From: Aeromicrobium ginsengisoli
Lineage (GTDB): Bacteria > Actinomycetota > Actinomycetes > Propionibacteriales > Nocardioidaceae
Assembly: GCF_004134905.2 (NCBI RefSeq)
Contig: NZ_SDPQ02000003.1
Span: 496,001-560,000, forward strand
Direction: 5' to 3'
Length of the DNA stretch: 64,000 bases
A program made the position numbers and the translations under genes. The notes below the pieces were generated by a model. The model did no database searches. It had not been told where the DNA came from and saw only the letters and a list, made by a program, of their open reading frames with translations. Positions 58,947-64,000 of the stretch are shown here, piece by piece (the stretch's first letter is position 1; every line of letters starts with the position of its first letter).

Positions 58947-59541
58947 CCGGCAGCTCCTCCGCCGGCGCGCGCAGCTGGCGGAGGGCGCCACCCCACGCCA
59001 CGAGATCGTCGAGCAGGCTGGCGAGCGCCTGCTCCTGGTGCTGCCTCGGCGCGAACTTCGTGTAGTCGCGGAAGTCATCACCCAGCGTCAGCACGACCTG
59101 CGAGCGTACGGTCGCCACCTTGAGCTCTGCCAGCACCGAGCGCAGGTGCTCCGCGGCTCGTACGCCACCACCCTGTGCGCTGTAGGTGACGAGACCCGCG
59201 GCCTTGTCGTTCCACTCCGCGTACAAGAAGTCGATCGCGTTCTTGAGGACGGCGGGGATCGAGTGGTTGTACTCCGGCGTGACGAAGACGAACGCGTCGT
59301 ACGAGTCGATCAACGCCGACCACGCCTTGGTGTGCTCGTGTGCGTACATCCCCATGATGGGCGGCACTGCCTCGTCGAGGTACGGCAGCGGGTGATCTGC
59401 GAGGTCGACGACATCGACGGTCGCGTCGCTGCGGGTGGTTGCCTGGTCGTACGCCCAGCGGGCGACGGCCTCGCTGTTGCGGCCCGGCCGTGTGCTGCCG
59501 ACGATGACGGCGATCTTCAGGGGTTCTGTGTGAGTAGTCAT
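58933..59541 (-). CDS. NADPH-dependent FMN reductase
   Basis: A 202-residue flavodoxin-like reductase: IAVIVGSTRPGRNSEAVARW is the FMN phosphate loop and FVTPEYNHSIPAVLKNAIDFLYAEW the flavin-side motif. It reduces FMN or quinones. The start at 59541 (MTTHTEPLK) begins at the fold. The ORF extension to 59592 is not needed. It diverges from the XRE regulator at 59642, a common pairing that suggests regulation by it. Confidence 0.92.
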   Translation of the reverse strand: MTTHTEPLKIAVIVGSTRPGRNSEAVARWAYDQATTRSDATVDVVDLADHPLPYLDEAVPPIMGMYAHEHTKAWSALIDSYDAFVFVTPEYNHSIPAVLKNAIDFLYAEWNDKAAGLVTYSAQGGGVRAAEHLRSVLAELKVATVRSQVVLTLGDDFRDYTKFAPRQHQEQALASLLDDLVAWGGALRQLRAPAEELPVSAA

Positions 59542-59641
59542 GAACTCAGCGTGTGGCCGCCCGACGACGACAGGGAGACCGAGCTGAGGCAAGCCCTGAC
59601 AGGGCTACTCTCGACTCCTCGATCTTTGACAGACTGGACGA

Positions 59642-60493
59642 GTGATCGAAGGTGAGCTCGGATCGTTCCTCCGGACGCGACGCGAGGCGTTGCGTCCGGC
59701 CGATGTCGGACTGCCCACCGGCGACCGGCGTCGTACACCCGGATTGCGCAGGGCTGAGGTGGCCACGTTGGCCGGCATCAGTGTCGACTACCTGATCCGC
59801 ATCGAGCAGGGCCGCGACTCGCGACCGTCTCCGCAGGTGCTCGGGGCGCTCGCCCGGGTGCTCCAGCTGAGCCCGGCCGACATCGACCACCTGCAGCAGC
59901 TGGCGGTGATCAGCAATGGCACGGAGCTGGTGTGCCAGCGCTCCCGATCGGTCCCTCGCACAGTACGACCGACCGTCCGGGCGATGCTCGACAGCCTCGA
60001 CCCGTCACCGGCCGTGGTGCTCAATCACCTCAGTGACGTGCTGGCGTGGAACGACGCCTACGAACGGGTCGTCCGCCCGCTCGGCTTGCTCGACGACTCC
60101 CAGCCCAACGTCCTCCTCTATGTCTTCGGCGACCCGCGAGCGCGAGAGGCGTACGCCGACTGGGATGCCGTCGCGGAGGATCTCGTGGCATCGCTGCACG
60201 AGGCGAGGCGTGGGCCCGGCGAAGCGAGCGACCTGGCCGACTACCTCGTCACCGAGTACCCGGAGTTCGCGTCGCGGTGGGAGCGCAAGCCCGTCGGCAG
60301 CCGGCGCACCGGCACCACCGGTCTGCGGCACCCCGACGTCGGAGACGTGTGGCTCGCCTTCGAGGCGATGCAGCTCGCCGACGACGGCCAGCGACTGTTG
60401 GTGCACCTCCCTGCTGACGCTGACAGTGCCGCGGCCCTCGACCGGCTCGTCGGCCGACGGCCCGGCGGGCTGAAGGCCGTCGACGCCGGCTAG
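59642..60493 (+). CDS. XRE-family regulator with MmyB-like ligand-binding domain
   Basis: A 283-residue regulator. The HTH is LRRAEVATLAGISVDYLIRIEQGRDSRPSPQVLGALARVL, preceded by the GDRRRTPGL motif typical of this family. The C-terminal MmyB-like PAS domain has PAVVLNHLSDVLAWNDAY and LADYLVTEYPEFASRWE. CAGACT (59630-59635) lies 6 bases before the GTG at 59642 (leaderless). It is likely to repress the divergent FMN reductase. Confidence 0.92.
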   Translation: MIEGELGSFLRTRREALRPADVGLPTGDRRRTPGLRRAEVATLAGISVDYLIRIEQGRDSRPSPQVLGALARVLQLSPADIDHLQQLAVISNGTELVCQRSRSVPRTVRPTVRAMLDSLDPSPAVVLNHLSDVLAWNDAYERVVRPLGLLDDSQPNVLLYVFGDPRAREAYADWDAVAEDLVASLHEARRGPGEASDLADYLVTEYPEFASRWERKPVGSRRTGTTGLRHPDVGDVWLAFEAMQLADDGQRLLVHLPADADSAAALDRLVGRRPGGLKAVDAG

Positions 60494-60497
60494 CTAC

Positions 60498-60534
60498 TTG
60501 ACAGATCGGTTAATTAACCAATACGTTAAATGCA
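60498..60534 (+). promoter_or_regulatory. Strong promoter and palindromic operator of the ArsR operon
   Basis: The -35 TTGACA (60498-60503), an 18-bp spacer and the -10 TACGTT (60522-60527) end 6 bases before the arsR ATG. The spacer contains the perfect 12-bp palindrome GGTTAATTAACC (60508-60519), a likely ArsR autorepression site. Confidence 0.75.
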
Positions 60535-60905
60535 TGGCCACCGATCAGCTCAGCAAGGTGTTCTCGGCACTCGCCGACCCGACGCGGCGTGACATCCTCA
60601 CGCGGCTGGGTCAGGGCGATGCCACCGTCAGCGAGCTCGCCGACCCGTTCCCGATCAGCCTTCCGGCGATCTCGCGACACCTCAAGGTGCTCGAGACCGC
60701 CGGCCTGATCAGCCGGGACAAGCGGGCGCAGTGGCGGACGAACAGCCTCGAGGCTGCGCCACTCAAGGAGGCGACGACGTGGATGGAGCATCTCAGCCAC
60801 GTGTGGGATGACCGCTTCGACCGGCTCGACGCGCATCTCGCCGCCATGAAAGCACTCCAGGGCACCACAGACACCGACAAGGAAGAGGAACCGAACGATG
60901 ACTGA
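60534..60905 (+). CDS. ArsR-family regulator
   Basis: A 123-residue winged-helix repressor: QLSKVFSALADPTRRDILTRLGQGDATVSELADPFPISLPAISRHLKVLETAGLISRDKRAQWRTNSLEAAPL. No metal-binding cysteines are seen, so it is of the metal-free type usually paired with SRPBCC genes. The ATG at 60534 is leaderless (TACGTT 6 bases upstream). An extension to 60498 would include the promoter and is rejected. It overlaps the next gene by 8 bases. Confidence 0.93.
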   Translation: MATDQLSKVFSALADPTRRDILTRLGQGDATVSELADPFPISLPAISRHLKVLETAGLISRDKRAQWRTNSLEAAPLKEATTWMEHLSHVWDDRFDRLDAHLAAMKALQGTTDTDKEEEPNDD

Positions 60906-61392
60906 GACCACGTACGAGGTCAACATCTCGCGCTACTTCGACGCCGCCCCCGAGCTCGTCTATCGGGCGTTCACCGATCCCGAGCAGCTCGCCCAGTGGT
61001 TCGGCCCGCTGATGTTCGTCGTCCCCATCGACACCGTCGACGTCGACGTCCGGCCAGGCGGCCACTGGAAGCTCACGATGGTCGGCAAGGACAACCCCGA
61101 GTGGCGCGCGCCGATCAACGCGACGTTCACCGAGGTCGTCGAGAACCAGCTCATCGTCGGCTACGAGACCGCCGAGTCGATCCCCGGCATCGAGGACGGC
61201 ACCCAGATGTCGCTGTCGATCGAGTTCATCCCCGAGGGTGACGGCACCCGTCTCGAGCTCCGCCAGGGCCCGTTCCCCGAGCAGATGCGCGAGATGAGCG
61301 AGCTCGGCTGGAGCCAGTCGTTCTACAAGCTCGACGCCCTCCTCGCGACGCCGGCGCACTTCCGCAACACACCCGCTGAGGACGCGTCATGA
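60898..61392 (+). CDS. SRPBCC (AHSA1/START-like) domain protein
   Basis: A 164-residue protein with the AHSA1 pattern: ISRYFDAAPELVYRAFTDPEQLAQWFGP, VDVRPGGHWKLTM, GDGTRLELRQGPF and GWSQSFYKLDALL. It forms a hydrophobic pocket for a small ligand, and no catalytic role is certain. It is translationally coupled to ArsR upstream and the VOC gene downstream (4-base overlap). Confidence 0.92.
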   Translation: MTETTYEVNISRYFDAAPELVYRAFTDPEQLAQWFGPLMFVVPIDTVDVDVRPGGHWKLTMVGKDNPEWRAPINATFTEVVENQLIVGYETAESIPGIEDGTQMSLSIEFIPEGDGTRLELRQGPFPEQMREMSELGWSQSFYKLDALLATPAHFRNTPAEDAS

Positions 61393-61847
61393 CCACGATC
61401 ACCCCGTTCCTCTGGTTCGACGACAACGCGGAGCAGGCCATCGAGCGCTACCTCAGGGTGTTCGACGACGCCGAGCTCGTCGAGGAGAACCGTCTGCACG
61501 ACGGCAAGCTCTTCATCGCCACGATCCGCCTGCAGGGCACGACGCTGACGCTCATGAACGGCGGGCCCGACCACAAGCTCACGGATGCGTTCTCGCTGTC
61601 GGTCAGCGTCGAGACGCAGGACGAGGTCGACAAGATCTCCGACGCACTGATCGACGGTGGCGGCGAGCAGGGGCCGTGCGGCTGGCTCGTCGACGCGTTC
61701 GGCCTCTCGTGGCAGATCGTCCCGACGCTGCTGATGCGGCTCCTGAGCGATCCCGACCGCGAGAAGGCCGGCCGCGCCCAGGCCGCCATGATGCAGATGA
61801 AGCGGCTCGACCTCCAGGCCCTTCAGGATGCGTTCGACGGCAGGTGA
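61389..61847 (+). CDS. VOC-family protein (PhnB/3-demethylubiquinone-9 3-methyltransferase-like)
   Basis: A 152-residue VOC protein: ITPFLWFDDNAEQAIERYLRVFDDAEL, LTLMNGGPDHKLTDAFSLSVSVETQDEVDK, and GGGEQGPCGWLVDAFGLSWQIVP, matching the PhnB subgroup. The real substrate is unknown. It completes the ArsR-SRPBCC-VOC operon, an arrangement common in actinobacteria. Confidence 0.9.
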   Translation: MTTITPFLWFDDNAEQAIERYLRVFDDAELVEENRLHDGKLFIATIRLQGTTLTLMNGGPDHKLTDAFSLSVSVETQDEVDKISDALIDGGGEQGPCGWLVDAFGLSWQIVPTLLMRLLSDPDREKAGRAQAAMMQMKRLDLQALQDAFDGR

Positions 61848-61863
61848 GTCGTACGCTGGCCGC

Positions 61864-62229
61864 GTGATCGGCCGGCTGCACCACATCATCCTGGACGCCG
61901 CCGACCCCCAGGGTTCGGCGGCGTTCTGGTCTGCGCTGCTGGGTCAGCCCATCACGTACGACGACGGCGACTTCGTCGTGGTGTCGGTCGACCAACAGAC
62001 CTCCGGCATCGCGTTCCAGCGGGCGCCTGGCCACGTCGAGCCGACCTGGCCTGATCCGATCGTCGGTCAGCAGGTGCACGTCGACGTCGCTGTGGACGAC
62101 CCGGCGGCCGCGGGGCCGCAGGTCGTGGCGCTGGGCGCCCGGCACCTGGCGGACGACGTCTACGCGGATCCCGCGGGCCATCCGTTCTGCCTGATCCGCC
62201 GGCCGGAGTGGATGTCGCCGCTCAGCTGA
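61864..62229 (+). CDS. VOC-family protein (glyoxalase-like)
   Basis: A 121-residue VOC protein: GRLHHIILDAADPQGSAAFWSALLG, IAFQRAPGHVEPTWP, QQVHVDVAVDDPAAA, and VYADPAGHPFCLIRRPEW. This is a single glyoxalase-like domain in which two His and a Glu/Cys position could bind metal. TACGCT (61852-61857) lies 6 bases before the GTG at 61864 (leaderless). It overlaps the convergent OsmC gene by 8 bases. Confidence 0.87.
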   Translation: MIGRLHHIILDAADPQGSAAFWSALLGQPITYDDGDFVVVSVDQQTSGIAFQRAPGHVEPTWPDPIVGQQVHVDVAVDDPAAAGPQVVALGARHLADDVYADPAGHPFCLIRRPEWMSPLS

Positions 62230-62644
62230 CGACCGACTCGACGGGCGTACCGACGATGACCGTACGCGTGACCGTGCACAGCCGGTCATGTGACTGCGCC
62301 ACCGCACGCGGCAGGCTCTCCTTGGCGCGGTCACCGTCGTCGCCCTCGGGGAACGACACGTCGAACGTCACCTTGATGTCGGTCAGCCGGTTGCCGAGGT
62401 CGTCGCGGATCTTGTCGGCACGGATCGAGACGTCGAACGACTCGGGGTCGACGCGCTTGCCGACGAGGTAGTCGACGTCGATCGCGCTGCACCCCGCGAT
62501 CGCGGCGAGCAGCAGCTCGATCGGCGTGAAGTCGTCGTCGTTGCCCTCGCCGAAGTCCAGCGTCTTGCCACGCACGTTCGTCGCCCGGAACCGGGCCTTG
62601 CCGGTGCGGGTCAGCTCAACGGATCGCTCGGTGTCAGTCGTCAT
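62222..62644 (-). CDS. OsmC-family protein
   Basis: A 140-residue OsmC/Ohr-fold protein. The first conserved Cys is in LLAAIAGCSAIDVDYLVGKR. The second position is AQSHDRLCTVTRT. Peroxiredoxin-type thiol chemistry is possible. TAACGT lies 6 bases before the ATG at 62644 (leaderless). The upstream gap holds the twin palindromes at 62707-62751. Confidence 0.9.
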   Translation of the reverse strand: MTTDTERSVELTRTGKARFRATNVRGKTLDFGEGNDDDFTPIELLLAAIAGCSAIDVDYLVGKRVDPESFDVSIRADKIRDDLGNRLTDIKVTFDVSFPEGDDGDRAKESLPRAVAQSHDRLCTVTRTVIVGTPVESVVS

Positions 62645-62706
62645 ACCGCGACGTTATCTCGGGCCACCCTCGGCGGTGAGTTCTCCACTCAATGGGGCCG
62701 CTTTGC

Positions 62707-62751
62707 GTGGAACTTCCACCGCCCAAGGCAGACGGTGGAAATTCCACCGTC
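62707..62751. promoter_or_regulatory. Twin GTGGAA-TTCCAC palindromes
   Basis: GTGGAA-C-TTCCAC (62707-62719) and GACGGTGGAA-A-TTCCACCGTC (62731-62751, perfect 10-bp arms) have centres 28 bp apart. They lie between the glutamate-synthase-like stop and the OsmC start. They could be two operator half-sites for one repressor, or a terminator. Confidence 0.6.
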
Positions 62752-62759
62752 CGGCGGGG

Positions 62760-64000
62760 TCAGGTGATCCCGGTCGTCAGGTCCTTGCCCTGGGGCTTCT
62801 CGCCCTCGCCCTCCTCGATCGACCGCGACTCCGGCCGCGAGCCGCCGGGCGCCATCAGCTCCGTGATCCCGGCCGCGAGCGAGGTGCCGAGCTCACCCCA
62901 GCCGTCCTTGTAGCCGTAGACCGTCCGCAGCGACCGGGCCTCGTAGTCGCCGCACATGATGTCGACGTCATCGGCGGTGATCAGGCTGGGGTGCGCGACA
63001 CCGACCGCCTCGGAGACCTTGACGATCTCCTTGCGGAACGTCCGGATGTATTGCGCGCAGCGTTCCGCCTTGGACGTCGGGTCCAGGCCGTGGGACAGCC
63101 ACGGGTCCTGGGTCGCGACGCCGGTGGGGCAGCGATCCGTGTGGCACTTCTGCGACTGGATGCAGCCGATCGACATCATGGCCTCGCGGGCGACGTTCAT
63201 CATGTCGGCGCCCAGCGCGAACGCCACGACGGCGTTGTCGACCAGGCCGAGCTTGCCTGAGCCGATGAACGTCACGTCGTCCGTGAGGTCGGCCTCGGCG
63301 AACGTGCCGTAGACCCGCGAGAAACCCATCCGGAACGGCAGCGCGACCGAGTCGGAGAAGATCGGCGGCGACGCACCGGTGCCACCCTCACCACCGTCGA
63401 CCGTCACGAAGTCGACGCCGCGATCGCGCTTCGACATGAGCCGGGTGAGCTCGTACCAGAACTCCATCTCGCCGACGGCGCTCTTGACGCCGACCGGCAT
63501 CCCGGTCTCGCTCGCGATCAGCTCGACGAAGTCGAGGAGGCTGTCGACGTCGGTGAATGCGGTGTGCCGCGACGGGCTCGCGCAGTCCTTGCCCATCGGG
63601 ATGCCGCGGATCTCGCTGATCTCCTTGGTCACCTTGGCGGCGGGCAGCAGGCCGCCGAGCCCTGGCTTGGCGCCCTGCGAAAGCTTGATCTCGATCGCCC
63701 GGACCGGCGCCGACTCCACGACCGCCTTGAGCTTGTCGAGCGAGAACGTGCCGTCCTCGTTGCGGCAGCCGAAGTAGGCCGTGCCGATCTGCAGCACGAT
63801 GTCGCCGCCCTGCCGGTGGTGCGGCGACAGGCCACCCTCGCCGGTGTTGTGCATGCAGCCGGCGAGCTTGGCGCCCCCATTGAGCGCCTGGATCGCGTTG
63901 CCCGACATCGAGCCGAAGCTCATGCCCGAGACGTTGATCAGTGAGTCCGGCCGGAACGCCTTGGCGCGTCCACGTGGCCCGCCGAGCACCTTGGCGCTCG
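62760..64000 (-). CDS. FMN-binding glutamate synthase family protein (5' part beyond window)
   Basis: The last 413 residues of the protein are visible, and the frame is open to the right edge. LINVSGMSFGSMSGNAIQALNGGAKLAG, GGLSPHHRQGGDIVLQIGTAYFGC, EIKLSQGAKPGLGG, FVTVDGGEGGTGASP and CIQSQKCHTDRCPTGVATQDP are the GltB-like FMN barrel and Fe-S cysteine motifs. There is no amidotransferase domain in view. Such stand-alone proteins may not make glutamate. The C-terminus (EGEGEKPQGKDL) is polar. Confidence 0.9.
   Translation of the reverse strand, partial: SAKVLGGPRGRAKAFRPDSLINVSGMSFGSMSGNAIQALNGGAKLAGCMHNTGEGGLSPHHRQGGDIVLQIGTAYFGCRNEDGTFSLDKLKAVVESAPVRAIEIKLSQGAKPGLGGLLPAAKVTKEISEIRGIPMGKDCASPSRHTAFTDVDSLLDFVELIASETGMPVGVKSAVGEMEFWYELTRLMSKRDRGVDFVTVDGGEGGTGASPPIFSDSVALPFRMGFSRVYGTFAEADLTDDVTFIGSGKLGLVDNAVVAFALGADMMNVAREAMMSIGCIQSQKCHTDRCPTGVATQDPWLSHGLDPTSKAERCAQYIRTFRKEIVKVSEAVGVAHPSLITADDVDIMCGDYEARSLRTVYGYKDGWGELGTSLAAGITELMAPGGSRPESRSIEEGEGEKPQGKDLTTGIT

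Noticed and set aside
1..64000. CRISPR arrays, tRNA/rRNA genes, transposases or prophage genes
   Set aside because: No regularly spaced repeats, no cloverleaf or rRNA sequence and no integrase or transposase motifs were recognised. The repeats found are short and dispersed.

Overview
The window is typical chromosomal DNA of a very high-GC actinobacterium. The trp leader, the MprAB-PepD stress module, a Zur-linked set of cysteine-free ribosomal proteins, abundant leaderless promoters, HelD and the CGTACG-rich composition all fit Actinobacteria, and most resemble Nocardioidaceae (Aeromicrobium/Nocardioides-like). That placement is inference from recalled gene content, not from a search. I see no rRNA, tRNA, CRISPR array, prophage or transposase. 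The window holds about 66 protein genes plus small ones, and coding density is very high.

Layout. 1-2.2 kb: end of a FtsX-type ABC exporter permease and its two ATPases, one with an AbrB-like tail. 2.2-4.05 kb: small membrane protein, low-molecular-weight tyrosine phosphatase, fructosamine-kinase-like protein. 4.1-7.9 kb: MprA/MprB two-component system and PepD-like HtrA protease, both promoters carrying the same 11-bp-spaced direct repeat. 8-11 kb: EamA transporter and a fused anthranilate synthase (TrpE-TrpG) behind a trp attenuator whose leader peptide has tandem Trp codons. 11-18.4 kb: M20 peptidase, membrane metallophosphoesterase, HelD motor ATPase, two Ig/carboxypeptidase-regulatory-like proteins. 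18.4-20.7 kb: amino-acid (possibly cystine) ABC transporter with a fused binding protein-permease.

20.8-31 kb is one leftward catabolic operon: TetR regulator, TIGR03084 protein, AtuA, acyl-CoA dehydrogenase, carboxyltransferase, biotin carboxylase/BCCP, second acyl-CoA dehydrogenase, enoyl-CoA hydratase. It resembles the acyclic terpene/leucine (Atu/Liu) carboxylation routes and is peppered with short dispersed repeats, some read through as protein. 31-40.2 kb: PepSY-like lipoprotein, DUF3352 protein, esterase, TauE/SafE exporter, SIMPL protein, Baeyer-Villiger-type monooxygenase behind a strong palindromic operator, HxlR regulator/thioesterase pair, phosphofructokinase. 40.3-42.8 kb: metY-metX. 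42.7-44.3 kb: thioredoxin-reductase-like enzyme and divergent XRE-cupin regulator.

44.3-47.6 kb is a zinc-starvation ribosome locus: S14, L33, L28 leftward and L31B, a CobW-like protein without a P-loop, L32 and L36 rightward from one shared Zur-like box, then a second cysteine-free L33 with its own perfect Zur-like palindrome. 47.9-64 kb: SDRs, histidine phosphatase, polysaccharide deacetylase with Ig domains, a 472-residue protein of unknown function, enoyl-CoA hydratase/hydrolase, a secreted repeat protein, sarcosine-oxidase-like enzyme, FMN reductase, XRE and ArsR regulators with SRPBCC/VOC partners, OsmC, and the 3' part of an FMN-binding glutamate-synthase-like gene running off the right edge.
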